Shown here one piece after another: positions 26,308-34,402 of a stretch of 64,000 nucleotides of DNA. The notes beneath the pieces were generated by a model. That model was given only the letters and a program-made list of their open reading frames with translations, was not told the origin of the DNA and did not search any database. The stretch is taken from positions 62,001-126,000 of the forward strand of contig NZ_JADWPD010000020.1 in NCBI RefSeq assembly GCF_017308975.1. The letters run 5' to 3'. This DNA is from Amycolatopsis sp. MtRt-6 (GTDB lineage Bacteria; Actinomycetota; Actinomycetes; Mycobacteriales; Pseudonocardiaceae). A program made the position numbers and the translations under genes. Every line of letters begins with the position of its first letter. Positions within the stretch are counted from its first letter, which is position 1.

Positions 26308-27273
26308 TCAGGCGAGCCAGCCACGCCGGACCGCCGCGTAGACGGCGGCCACCCGGTTGTCCGCCTGGAGCGCCTCCAGCAGCCCGGACACGTGCCGGCG
26401 CACGGTCCGCTCGCTGCTGCCGAGGTGGCGCGCGATCGCGCCGTCGGTCATCCCGGTGGCCAGCAGCTCCAGCACCTTGGTCTGGGCCGGGGTCAGGCCG
26501 GTGCCGGCGTCCCGGGCCGTGTCGCCCAGCGGGACGGCCTGGGCCCAGATCAGGTCGAACAGGACACGCAGCGCCGCGACCAGGTTCGGGGTCCGCACCA
26601 GCAGGGCGCCGTCGGCCCCGGAGACGCCGAGCGGCACCAGCGCCGCGTGCCGGTCCGCGATGACCATCCGCATCGGCAGTTCCGGGGCGACGCGCAGTTG
26701 CCACCCCGCCGCGACCGAGGCCGCGACGATCTCCTGAGCACCCGCGAACTCCAGCGCCGAACGCTCGTAGACGTTGCGAAGCACCACCCCGCGGGCGGTC
26801 ACGGCCGCCGGGAACGTCATCGCGGTCCGCCGGTCGGGTGCCTTGCGGTTGCGGTGCGTGGCGAACGAGAGGAACTCCTCGCGGGCCGACAGGCACAGCT
26901 CGACCGACATGGCGGCGACGCGGGCGGCGTCGTCGAGCACCTCGATCCCGCTGATCCCCGCCTGCCCATGGGCGGCCAGGTAGATCGCCTGCAGCACGTC
27001 GAGGTGCTCCCGGGCGGCCTGGATCTGCCGGCTCTGCTCGAGCACGGACTGCTGGGCGGCCAGGATGGCGTGGTCGACCGCCCGGGCCGGCTCGACGGCC
27101 ACGACCTGCGGCGTGTCCGGGTCCGTCCGGTAGTCCCGCCGCGCGAACCCCTTCTCGAGCAGCTCGGCCATCGACGGCCCGCCTGCCGTGGGCCCGTCGA
27201 GCGGGATCGGGCCTTCCCGGAGCATCGACTCGTACAGCGCCACGGCACCGGGCGACAGCATTCCTTCGAGCAT
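26308..27273 (-). CDS. LuxR-type transcriptional regulator with TrmB-like N-terminus
   Basis: A 321-residue regulator. The C-terminal LuxR helix-turn-helix (about residues 255-320) contains LTPAQTKVLELLATGMTDGAIARHLGSSERTVRRHV. The N-terminal part (about 1-60) resembles the winged helix of TrmB-like proteins, and a central region of about 150 residues (HRNRKAPDRRTAMTF) is of the PLD-like type seen in such fused regulators. There is no receiver domain, so it is not a response regulator. GGAGGGGG lies 4 bases before the ATG. Target unknown; the neighbouring peptide gene and the monooxygenase module are candidates. Confidence 0.85.
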   Translation of the reverse strand: MLEGMLSPGAVALYESMLREGPIPLDGPTAGGPSMAELLEKGFARRDYRTDPDTPQVVAVEPARAVDHAILAAQQSVLEQSRQIQAAREHLDVLQAIYLAAHGQAGISGIEVLDDAARVAAMSVELCLSAREEFLSFATHRNRKAPDRRTAMTFPAAVTARGVVLRNVYERSALEFAGAQEIVAASVAAGWQLRVAPELPMRMVIADRHAALVPLGVSGADGALLVRTPNLVAALRVLFDLIWAQAVPLGDTARDAGTGLTPAQTKVLELLATGMTDGAIARHLGSSERTVRRHVSGLLEALQADNRVAAVYAAVRRGWLA

Positions 27274-27349
27274 GAAACCCCCTCCGCCGCACTGGGGAGA
27301 GGATACGAAGATCGTCCGGTCGCGCGCAGCCCTCCGGGCGCCCGTCCCC

Positions 27350-28459
27350 TCACCCCGGCTGGAAGAACTCCAGCAACCTCCGGCTCGCGTCCGGGGACAT
27401 CAGCAGCTCCTGCATGTCCGCCGACATCCGGGCGGCCGCACCCGTGCGCTCGAACATCTCCTGCTCGTACTCCTCGACCGCCGCGCCGAAATCCCCCGGG
27501 TGGGCCGCCACCGCCAGGCCGAGCACGGCGCCGTCGAGCAGGGCCATGTTGGCCCCCTCCCCCACCGGTGGCATCAGGTGCGCCGCGTCGCCGAGGAGGG
27601 TGATGCCCGGGTTCGAGGGCCACGTCAGGCCCGGTGGGAGCGTGGTGATCGCGCGGGGCACCACCGTGTCGCCGCTCGCCGCGATCAGGGCCGTGAACCT
27701 CGGGTCCCAGCCGGCGAGCAGCTCGATCAGCCGGGCTCGGGCGGCCGGCGGGTCGCCGAAGGGGATGCCGCTCGTCGTGAACCAGTCCTCTCCCGTGTTG
27801 TAGAAGCTGACGCCGATGCGGACGCAGCCGTCGCCGTTGCGCTGGGCGGCCAGTGACTTGCCGTCGCCCATGACCCAGTAGTTGCCGCGGCCGACCATGG
27901 CCGCGAGGTCCGGATGGGCCCGGTCGACGTCCGGGATGCACAGCTCGACCACGTTCTGGCCGAGGTGGACCGGCCGGGCGCCGGTGAGCAACGGCCGCAC
28001 CCGGGAATTCGCCCCGTCGGCGCCGGCCAGCAGGTCGTAGCGCGCGCTGCGGCCGTCCGCGAAGTGCAGGACTCCCTCCTCGGCGTGGTCGAACGCGTGG
28101 CCCCAGCGGACCGTGCCGCCGGGGAGGGCGTCGAGCAGCAGGTTGCGCAGGTCCGTGCGGTCGATCTCCGGACGCAGTGCCGGGGCGTCTTCTGGGGTGT
28201 CCTCCTGGAGCAGCAGCGTGCCGTCCGGCTCCAGGAGGCGCATGTCCTGGCCTTCGCCCCGGGCGAGCGCCAGGAACTCCGCCAGCAGGCCCGCCTCCGC
28301 CAGGGCCCGCTGCCCGGAATGGATGTCGAGCATGCCGCCCTGGCGGCGGGCGTCGCGCGAAGCGTCCCGCTCGTACACGACGCTCTCGATGCCGTGGACG
28401 TGCAGCACCCGGGCGAGCGCCAGGCCGCCCAGGCCGGCTCCCACGATGACGATGGTCAT
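27350..28459 (-). CDS. TetX-like FAD-dependent monooxygenase (copy 1)
   Basis: A 369-residue class A flavoprotein monooxygenase. The FAD-binding GxGxxG is at residues 7-12 (VGAGLGGLALA) and the second FAD motif is GDAAHLMPPVGEGANMALLD (about 285-304). The RRQGGMLDIHSG segment (39-49), EIDRTDLRNLLLDALP and C-terminal helix with EEYEQEMF match the tetracycline-inactivating TetX group better than phenol or ubiquinone hydroxylases. It probably hydroxylates an aromatic polyketide or similar compound. AAGGGGAG precedes the ATG by 2-3 bases. A TetR regulator gene is divergent across 67 bp with a palindromic operator. It is paralogous to the gene at 29205-30308. Confidence 0.85.
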   Translation of the reverse strand: MTIVIVGAGLGGLALARVLHVHGIESVVYERDASRDARRQGGMLDIHSGQRALAEAGLLAEFLALARGEGQDMRLLEPDGTLLLQEDTPEDAPALRPEIDRTDLRNLLLDALPGGTVRWGHAFDHAEEGVLHFADGRSARYDLLAGADGANSRVRPLLTGARPVHLGQNVVELCIPDVDRAHPDLAAMVGRGNYWVMGDGKSLAAQRNGDGCVRIGVSFYNTGEDWFTTSGIPFGDPPAARARLIELLAGWDPRFTALIAASGDTVVPRAITTLPPGLTWPSNPGITLLGDAAHLMPPVGEGANMALLDGAVLGLAVAAHPGDFGAAVEEYEQEMFERTGAAARMSADMQELLMSPDASRRLLEFFQPG

Positions 28460-28470
28460 GACTCCCCTTC

Positions 28471-28500
28471 GATACACCGTACTTCTCGATACAGTGTATC
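28471..28500. promoter_or_regulatory. TetR-type operator between copy 1 and its regulator
   Basis: GATACAGTGTATC (28488-28500) is a perfect 13-bp palindrome. An additional GATACAC half lies at 28471-28477, 17 bp away. It sits between the divergent monooxygenase and TetR genes. Confidence 0.75.
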
Positions 28501-28526
28501 GCGGGAGCCGATGTATTGTCACGCCC

Positions 28527-29204
28527 ATGTTGGTGTGGGAGCGGCCGGAGCCGCCGAACCGGCCGGCGCCGGCGCCGCTGAGCCGGGACCTGATCGTCCG
28601 GACGGCGGTCGAGCTGGCCGACGAAGCCGGCCTGGAGGCGGTGTCGCTGCGCAAGCTCGCCGGCACGCTGGACGTCGGGCCGATGCGGCTCTACGGCTAC
28701 ATCGACACCAAGGACGAGCTGCTCGACCTGATGGTCGACGCGGTCCACGCCGAGATCCGGCCGGCCGGCACCGGGTGGCGCGAGGTGCTGACCTCGATGG
28801 CCGTGGCCACCCGCGAGGCCGCGCACCGGCACGAGTGGTTCGCCGACCTGATCGGCGGGCGGCCCCAGCTCGGCCCGAACGCGCTGGCCCGGGGCGAAGC
28901 GGTGCTGGCCGCGCTGGACGGCGTCGACGTCGACCTGGTCATGCCGATGGTCACCGCCGTCGACGCCTACGTGATCGGCGCGGTCCGCCGCGAAATCGCC
29001 GAGCGCCGGGCCGAGCGGGCCAGCGGGCTGGACCAGCGGCAGTGGCAGGCCACCTTGGGGCCGTACCTGGTGCGGATGTTCGCCACCGGCCGGTTCCCCG
29101 CGCTGGAGAAGGTCGTCCGCGACGCCGCCCACCACGACGCCGACGCGACCTTCCGCATCGGCCTCGGCTTCCTGCTCGACGGCATCGGGGCGAGCATCGG
29201 GTAG
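28527..29204 (+). CDS. TetR-family regulator with TetR_C domain (copy 1)
   Basis: A 225-residue regulator. The N-terminal helix-turn-helix (about residues 24-70) contains SLRKLAGTLDVGPMRLYGYI, and the C-terminal ligand domain (about 85-215) resembles the tetracycline-repressor C-terminal type. It is divergent from the TetX-like monooxygenase, and the palindrome between them is the likely target. No ribosome site is seen before the ATG at 28527. Its stop abuts, without a gap, the stop of the second monooxygenase on the other strand. Confidence 0.85.
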   Translation: MLVWERPEPPNRPAPAPLSRDLIVRTAVELADEAGLEAVSLRKLAGTLDVGPMRLYGYIDTKDELLDLMVDAVHAEIRPAGTGWREVLTSMAVATREAAHRHEWFADLIGGRPQLGPNALARGEAVLAALDGVDVDLVMPMVTAVDAYVIGAVRREIAERRAERASGLDQRQWQATLGPYLVRMFATGRFPALEKVVRDAAHHDADATFRIGLGFLLDGIGASIG

Positions 29205-30308
29205 CTACTCGCCGGCCAGCATGGCCACCATGCTGTGCGGCGCGTCGTCCCCGAACATGATCACGTAGATGTCCTCGCCTTCCGCCTCCGCGGCGGCACG
29301 CGCGAACATCGCCTGCTCGTACGCCGCGAGCGCCGCCTCGACGTCGCCGGGATGGGTGGCGAGGGCCTGCCCGAGCTCGGCGCCGTCCAGCATGGCGAGG
29401 TTGGCGCCCTCGCCGTTCGGTGGCATCAGGTGGGCCGCGTCGCCGAGCAGGGTCACCCCCGGCACGCGGGCCCAGCGGTGCCCGGCCGGCAGCGTGCGGA
29501 GGCGGCGCAGCACCGGCGGGGTGTCGCTGTCGGTGATCAGCGCGGTCAGCTCGGGCGCCCAGCCGTCGAACTCCTCGGCGGCGCGGGCCGTCACGGTTGC
29601 CGCGTCGGCACCGGCCAGCCAGTCCTGGGGCTTGAACAGCTGCGCGTACGTGTGCAGGGTTCCGCCGCTTTCGCGGTGGGCGACGATTCCCTTGCCCGGC
29701 GCCAACGCGCAGAGCGCACCGGCGCCGACCACCTTCGCGGCGGCGGGATACCGGACGTCGCCGTCGAACAGGAAGGTCTCGACGACCGTCACGCCGATGT
29801 ACTCGGGTACCGCGCTCGAGACCAGCGGACGCACCTTCGACCACGCGCCGTCCGCGCCGACCAGCAGGCTCGTGACGAAGCTGCCGCCGCCGGCCAGGCT
29901 CACCTCGTGGCCGCCGTCGCCGAGAGCCCGCACGCCGGTGACCTTGTGTCCCCAGTGGACGGTGCCGGGCGGCAGCGAGTCCAGCAGCAGCTGCCGCAGG
30001 TCGCCGCGTTGCACTTCGGGACGTTCGCCGGTGCCGTCGTCGGGCCGGTCGAGCAGCACGGTGCCGTCGCGGTCGACGATCCGGGTGGATTCCCGGCCCG
30101 GCAGGACGAGTTCCCGGAACCCGTCGGCCAGGCCGGCCGCCTCCAGTGCCGGTTGGCCGTTCCACGGGTGGATGTCGAGCATGCCGCCCTGACGACGTGC
30201 GGACGGCGCCGCTTCGGCCTCGTGGACCTCGACCGGGATGCCGTGCCGGTGCAGGACGCGGGCCAGGACGAGACCGCCGAGGCCGGCGCCGATGATCGTG
30301 ACAGTCAT
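29205..30308 (-). CDS. TetX-like FAD-dependent monooxygenase (copy 2)
   Basis: A 367-residue paralogue of the product of 27350-28459, with the same GxGxxG (residues 7-12), ARRQGGMLDIH (37-47), EVQRGDLRQLLLDSLPPGTVHWGH and GDAAHLMPPNGEGANLAMLD motifs. Overall identity by eye is moderate, so the duplication is not recent. The ATG at 30308 follows GGAGG by 5 bases. A TetR gene is divergent, and two 17-bp operators lie between them. Substrate unknown; drug inactivation or tailoring of a natural product are both possible. Confidence 0.85.
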   Translation of the reverse strand: MTVTIIGAGLGGLVLARVLHRHGIPVEVHEAEAAPSARRQGGMLDIHPWNGQPALEAAGLADGFRELVLPGRESTRIVDRDGTVLLDRPDDGTGERPEVQRGDLRQLLLDSLPPGTVHWGHKVTGVRALGDGGHEVSLAGGGSFVTSLLVGADGAWSKVRPLVSSAVPEYIGVTVVETFLFDGDVRYPAAAKVVGAGALCALAPGKGIVAHRESGGTLHTYAQLFKPQDWLAGADAATVTARAAEEFDGWAPELTALITDSDTPPVLRRLRTLPAGHRWARVPGVTLLGDAAHLMPPNGEGANLAMLDGAELGQALATHPGDVEAALAAYEQAMFARAAAEAEGEDIYVIMFGDDAPHSMVAMLAGE

Positions 30309-30320
30309 GGTTGCCTCCGA

Positions 30321-30337
30321 TTGGATTGACGTTCCAA
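30321..30337. promoter_or_regulatory. TetR-type operator, copy A
   Basis: TTGGATTGACGTTCCAA has inverted TTGGA/TCCAA arms, extended by one further A/T pair. It lies 13 bp before the monooxygenase start. Confidence 0.8.
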
Positions 30338-30356
30338 TCACCACGGTAGCACGGGT

Positions 30357-30373
30357 TTGGATCGACGTTCCAA
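30357..30373. promoter_or_regulatory. TetR-type operator, copy B
   Basis: TTGGATCGACGTTCCAA differs from copy A at one base and lies 36 bp from it, close to the TetR start at 30392. Two near-identical sites in one divergent promoter suggest separate control of each gene. Confidence 0.8.
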
Positions 30374-30391
30374 CCATGCGATGATCAGCCC

Positions 30392-31048
30392 ATGGCGAAA
30401 CGGCGCGCGGACGGGCTGTCCAAGGAAGTGATCGTCCAGGCGGCAGCCGCGATCCTGGACGACGGCGGCGAGGCCGCGCTGACGTTCCGCGCGCTCACCG
30501 CCCGCCTGTCGACCGGCTACGGCGCGATCTACCACCACGTCGCGAACAAGAGCGACCTCCTGGCGGCGGCGACCGACGCCGTCATCGCCCGCGTCGTGGA
30601 CGACGCCGTGGCCGAGGGCGAGCCGCGGGAAGCGCTGCGCACGGTGTCACTGGGCCTGTTCGACGCGATCGACGCCCACCCGTGGGTCGGCGCCCAGCTG
30701 TCCCGGGAGCCGTGGCGGCCCGCGCTGCTGGAGATCTACGAGCGGATCGGTGGGCTGCTCGTCGCGCTCGACGTGCCCGAGCAGGCGTTGTTCGACGCCG
30801 CGGGCGCGCTGGTGAACTACGTGCTCGGCGTCGCCGGCCAGAACGCCGCCAACGCCCGGCTGCTCGCCGCCGGCGAGGCGGACCGCTCGGCGTTCCTGGG
30901 CGACGTCGCCGCGCAGTGGGCGGCACTCGACCCGGAGAAGTACCCGTTCGTCCACCGGGCGGCGACCCGGCTGCGGGAGCACGACGACCGCGAGCAGTTC
31001 CTCGCGGGCGTCGACATCTTCCTGGCCGGGATCGCCACCCTGCGCTAG
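30392..31048 (+). CDS. TetR-family regulator (copy 2)
   Basis: A 218-residue regulator with an N-terminal helix-turn-helix (about residues 12-58: FRALTARLSTGYGAIYHHVANKSDLL, of which the GYGAIYHHV recognition helix is typical). The C-terminal domain is helical and probably binds a ligand. It is divergent from the second TetX-like monooxygenase, with two matching operators between the genes, so it very likely represses that gene and itself. Confidence 0.87.
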   Translation: MAKRRADGLSKEVIVQAAAAILDDGGEAALTFRALTARLSTGYGAIYHHVANKSDLLAAATDAVIARVVDDAVAEGEPREALRTVSLGLFDAIDAHPWVGAQLSREPWRPALLEIYERIGGLLVALDVPEQALFDAAGALVNYVLGVAGQNAANARLLAAGEADRSAFLGDVAAQWAALDPEKYPFVHRAATRLREHDDREQFLAGVDIFLAGIATLR

Positions 31049-31060
31049 CCGATCGGGTCA

Positions 31061-31073
31061 GTCCACAGTGGAT
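31061..31073. repeat. TCCACWGTGGA palindrome (site 4)
   Basis: GTCCACAGTGGAT in the 63-bp gap between the second TetR gene and the GH5 gene. Confidence 0.7.
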
Positions 31074-31111
31074 GGCGAGCGGGGACGGTACTCCGCGTGG
31101 GGACCACCCGG

Positions 31112-32863
31112 CTACTTCACCGCTGTGGGCGCCCACGCCGCCAGTTCCGCGCGGACCGCCGCCAGCTGGGCCGCCGTCGGGGCCGCCGACGGCTCGGCGA
31201 TCAGCGCGTAGTGCAGGCCCGGGGTCGCCGGCAGGTGCAGGCGGTCGCCCACCCGGGTCGCCGACGGCAGGTCCGTCACCACCGTCGGCGTCATGCCCGC
31301 CGGGACGTGCAGCTCCGTCGGGGCGCCCGCGGCCGTCCCCTGCCACACCAGAACTCCGTAGCGTCCCGTGCCCGTCAGGGCCGCCGTGGCCGGCATCGTC
31401 GACGGGATCTGGTTCCACGTCAGGGTCTGGCTGCCGTCGCGGGAGCGGTCCTCGTACGTGAACGCCAGCGTGTGCCCCGCGACCGCCGCCGGGTAGAGGC
31501 GGTCGAGGAGGCGGGCGTCCTGGCGGAGCTGGACCGTCCCGTCGTCCGCCGTGCGGGCCGCCGAGAAGTCCTCGCCGTTCCAGGCGTCGCCTTCGGTCTT
31601 GACCTTGTCCGGGTTGTCGTTCATCAGCTCGTGGTGGCGGCCGCTGTAGATGTCCCACTGCCACTGCGTCGCCGACAGCACCGGGCCCGACTGCGCCGGC
31701 TGGCGCCACCAGTTCGCGCCCGACACCCGCGAGTCCAGCGCCTGGTACATCGCCTTGTCCACGGTCGGGGTCTTGTCCGAGGTGTAGCCGGTCATCGGGT
31801 GGCCGAACTCGGTGACGATCGCCGTCGTGCCCAGCGCCGTCGCGCGGTCGCGGACCGTGCCGAAGGTCGCGCTGTACTGGCCGTCGCCCGCCTTGCCCGG
31901 CATGAACACGCCGGACTGCGCGAGCTGGTCGTAGAAGTGCGTGTTGAACACGTACCGCGGGCCCATGACGCCGGTGTCCTGGAAGCCGCCGGGGTGCAGC
32001 TGGAAGGAGATGTTGGAGTTCCAGAACATGTTCGGCTCGACGAACGCGGGCTTGTCCTGCCAGCCGGCGGAATCCATCGCGGCGCGGAACCGCTTGAAGA
32101 ACGGCCACAGCACGTTCTGCTCCCACGCCTTGCTGTCCTGGCCCGAGTCGTACCGCCCGGCGAACGGCTCGTTGTACGGGTCCATGCCCGCGATGCCCGC
32201 GAACTGCGCGGCACTCAGGTTGGTCCGCAGGTACGTCATCGTCTGGACGGCCTGGCCGACGAACTCGTCCTGGATGCCGCGGTTGTTGCGCCAGAAGTCC
32301 TTCGTGGCGTCCTGGACCGCCGCGTTCTGCGTGATGTTCTGGCCCCAGTGCGCGCAGATGCCGCAGCTCTCCGCGGGGTAGCCGCCGAGGTCGACGACCC
32401 ACTTCGGCGCGCCGTCGCCGGTGTACCAGCTGCCGCGGTTGAACAGGTAGCGGGAGAACAGGTCCTGGTGGAAGTCCGGCAGGACGGTGAAGCCCTCGTC
32501 CAGGAACGCCTTCATCTGGTCGGTCAGCTTCGCCAGGTACTGCGTGTTCACCGGCCCGCGCACCGGCTGCGTGCCGGCCCAGGCGATCGGGATGCGCACG
32601 GCGTTCGCGCCGGTGAGCGCCCGCATCGCCTGGGCCGAGCGACGCGCGTCGGCCGTGTTGGCGAACGGCAGGAAACCGTTTTCTGCCAGCTTCACCTCGC
32701 CCGAGACGTTGAAGCCGCGCAGGACCACTTCGCGGCCGTACTCGTCGACGAACGCCGAGCCGCGTACCGTCAGCCGGCGCTGCGGAACGTCTTCGGCGGC
32801 AGCGGAGGCGACGACGCCGGAAGTCATCGCCACGGCGGTGAGCAAAGCCACGAGCATGCGCAT
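31112..32863 (-). CDS. Secreted GH5 glycosidase (endoglycoceramidase-like)
   Basis: A 583-residue exported enzyme. A signal peptide (LVALLTAVAMTSGVVASAAA) is followed by a GH5 TIM barrel (about residues 25-440). The acid/base Glu lies in GMDPYNEP and the nucleophile Glu in IVTEFGHP. RGFNVSGEVK and DFHQDLFSR match the endoglycoceramidase/beta-glycosidase branch of GH5 more than classical cellulases. A small C-terminal beta-sandwich (about 460-550) and a helical tail follow. ATG 32863 is preferred over a TTG 33 bases upstream; no ribosome site is convincing. It is the last gene of a same-strand group with two GH43 genes, so it may act on the same plant or microbial glycan. Confidence 0.85.
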   Translation of the reverse strand: MRMLVALLTAVAMTSGVVASAAAEDVPQRRLTVRGSAFVDEYGREVVLRGFNVSGEVKLAENGFLPFANTADARRSAQAMRALTGANAVRIPIAWAGTQPVRGPVNTQYLAKLTDQMKAFLDEGFTVLPDFHQDLFSRYLFNRGSWYTGDGAPKWVVDLGGYPAESCGICAHWGQNITQNAAVQDATKDFWRNNRGIQDEFVGQAVQTMTYLRTNLSAAQFAGIAGMDPYNEPFAGRYDSGQDSKAWEQNVLWPFFKRFRAAMDSAGWQDKPAFVEPNMFWNSNISFQLHPGGFQDTGVMGPRYVFNTHFYDQLAQSGVFMPGKAGDGQYSATFGTVRDRATALGTTAIVTEFGHPMTGYTSDKTPTVDKAMYQALDSRVSGANWWRQPAQSGPVLSATQWQWDIYSGRHHELMNDNPDKVKTEGDAWNGEDFSAARTADDGTVQLRQDARLLDRLYPAAVAGHTLAFTYEDRSRDGSQTLTWNQIPSTMPATAALTGTGRYGVLVWQGTAAGAPTELHVPAGMTPTVVTDLPSATRVGDRLHLPATPGLHYALIAEPSAAPTAAQLAAVRAELAAWAPTAVK

Positions 32864-32943
32864 GATGGCGGCCCCAAACGTGAAGGAGTTTCGCAAAAAG
32901 TTACCGAGCGGTCACCCCGTCGTCAAGGGCCGAAAGGAGCCGT

Positions 32944-34380
32944 TCAGGCCGCCTTCCGCTGCCATTGCTGGTTGGTCACGCCGGTACACGGGTACTGCTT
33001 GACCGCGGCACCGTCGGCCGTCGACGCCGAAACGACGTCCAGGCACTTCCCGCTGTGGCGCGCCACCCACCGGACATACCCGCCGCTGACGGCTTGTGCC
33101 TGCCACTGCTGGTTCGTGCCCGTGGTGCACGTGCTCTGCACCGCCGCCGCGCCGTCCGCCGTCGAGGCACCCGCGATGCCGAGGCACTTCCCGCTGTGCC
33201 GCGCGATCAGGTTGACGTAGCCGTCGCCGAGGTCGAGCACGCTCCACTGCTGGTTCCCGCCGTTGTTGCACGTGTACTGCGTGAGCGCGACGCCGTCGTT
33301 CCGGGACGAACTCGGGATGTCCGCGCACTTGCCGCTGTGCCGGGCCACCAAGGTCTCGTACGCGCTGCCGGTGCCGGCGCCCGCGACGACGCCGGTCGCC
33401 GCGTCGATGCTCACCTTGGGGTACCAGCTCATCGACATCGTCGTGGCGCTCGGGAACGAGAGCGGTAGCCACACGTACCGCGACTCGTTGACCGGACGCT
33501 GCCAGGCACCCGCCCACCGATCGCCGAGGTAGAGGTAGGACGTCGCCTGCGTGCCCTGCACCGGCTGCACGTACGCGGTCTGGCTGCCGAAACCGGTGGC
33601 GTCCCCGATGTTCGCCAGCCCGCTCCACGTGCCGGTGACGCTGGACGCCGTCGCGTACTTCTGCTGGTTCGGCTGCCAGCCCGTGGCGCCCGAAGTGAGC
33701 AGGAAGTAGACGCCGTCGCGCTTGAACATCGCCGGCGCCTCACGGTACGAGCCGGGCCACAGCGTCTGCACCAGCGCGGCGACGCCGGTGTAGTCGGCGG
33801 TGAGCCGGTAGACGTTGAGGTCGGCGTTCTCGCGGGCCGCCGACGCCATGTACGCGGTGCCGTCGTCGTCCTTGAACAGCGTGATGTCCCGCGACATGTG
33901 GGCGTTGAACGGGCGGAAGCTGCCGCGGTAGGCGTAGTTCCCGTCGACCGTCGAGGAGGTGGCGACGGCCGCGCGGGCTTCGGCGTAGTCGTCGCCGTTC
34001 TCCTTGTGCATCCACATCACGTACTGCCCGGTCGAGCTGTTGTAGATGACCTTCGGCCGCTCGATCTTCGCCCGGCCCAGCTCGGCCGCCGACGACTGCG
34101 TCAGCACGTCGCCCCGGAACTCCCACGTCTTCAGGTCGGTCGAGCGGTAGGCCGAGACCGCGCGGAAGGTGTCGTCGGCGTTGCGGTTCTCGCCGAACCA
34201 GTAGTAGTACGCGCCCACCTTGAGCATCCCGCCGCCGTGGGCGTGCACCAGCGCGCCGGAGGTGTCGGTGAACTGGCTGCCGTTGGTCACCGTCACCGGC
34301 GCGGCGTGCGCACCGGGCGCGCCGAGCAGCAGGGTGGCGAGCACGAGCAGGGACAACACCGCGCCACGTCGTCGTAGCAT
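32944..34380 (-). CDS. Secreted GH43 exo-beta-1,3-galactanase-like enzyme with ricin-type CBM13
   Basis: A 478-residue exported enzyme. A signal peptide (LSLLVLATLLLGAPGAHA) precedes a five-bladed GH43 domain (about residues 30-335) with FTDTSGALVHAHGGGMLKVG, YYYWFGENRN and IERPKVIYN, which fit subfamily 24, the exo-beta-1,3-galactanases that attack arabinogalactan backbones. A C-terminal beta-trefoil CBM13 follows (about 345-478), with three repeats of VARHSGKC and ending QQW. AAGGAG lies 5 bases before the ATG. It is next to two further GH43 genes, consistent with arabinogalactan breakdown. Confidence 0.85.
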   Translation of the reverse strand: MLRRRGAVLSLLVLATLLLGAPGAHAAPVTVTNGSQFTDTSGALVHAHGGGMLKVGAYYYWFGENRNADDTFRAVSAYRSTDLKTWEFRGDVLTQSSAAELGRAKIERPKVIYNSSTGQYVMWMHKENGDDYAEARAAVATSSTVDGNYAYRGSFRPFNAHMSRDITLFKDDDGTAYMASAARENADLNVYRLTADYTGVAALVQTLWPGSYREAPAMFKRDGVYFLLTSGATGWQPNQQKYATASSVTGTWSGLANIGDATGFGSQTAYVQPVQGTQATSYLYLGDRWAGAWQRPVNESRYVWLPLSFPSATTMSMSWYPKVSIDAATGVVAGAGTGSAYETLVARHSGKCADIPSSSRNDGVALTQYTCNNGGNQQWSVLDLGDGYVNLIARHSGKCLGIAGASTADGAAAVQSTCTTGTNQQWQAQAVSGGYVRWVARHSGKCLDVVSASTADGAAVKQYPCTGVTNQQWQRKAA

Positions 34381-34402
34381 TGAAACTCCTTCGCGAAGGG
34401 GT

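Noticed and set aside
32894-32896. TTG as start of the GH5 gene, 33 bases upstream of the chosen ATG
   Set aside because: It adds residues before a normal signal peptide and has no ribosome site.
34390-34401. CCTTCGCGAAGG palindrome before the CBM13-GH43 gene
   Set aside because: It overlaps the ribosome-binding site and is short enough to arise by chance in GC-rich DNA.
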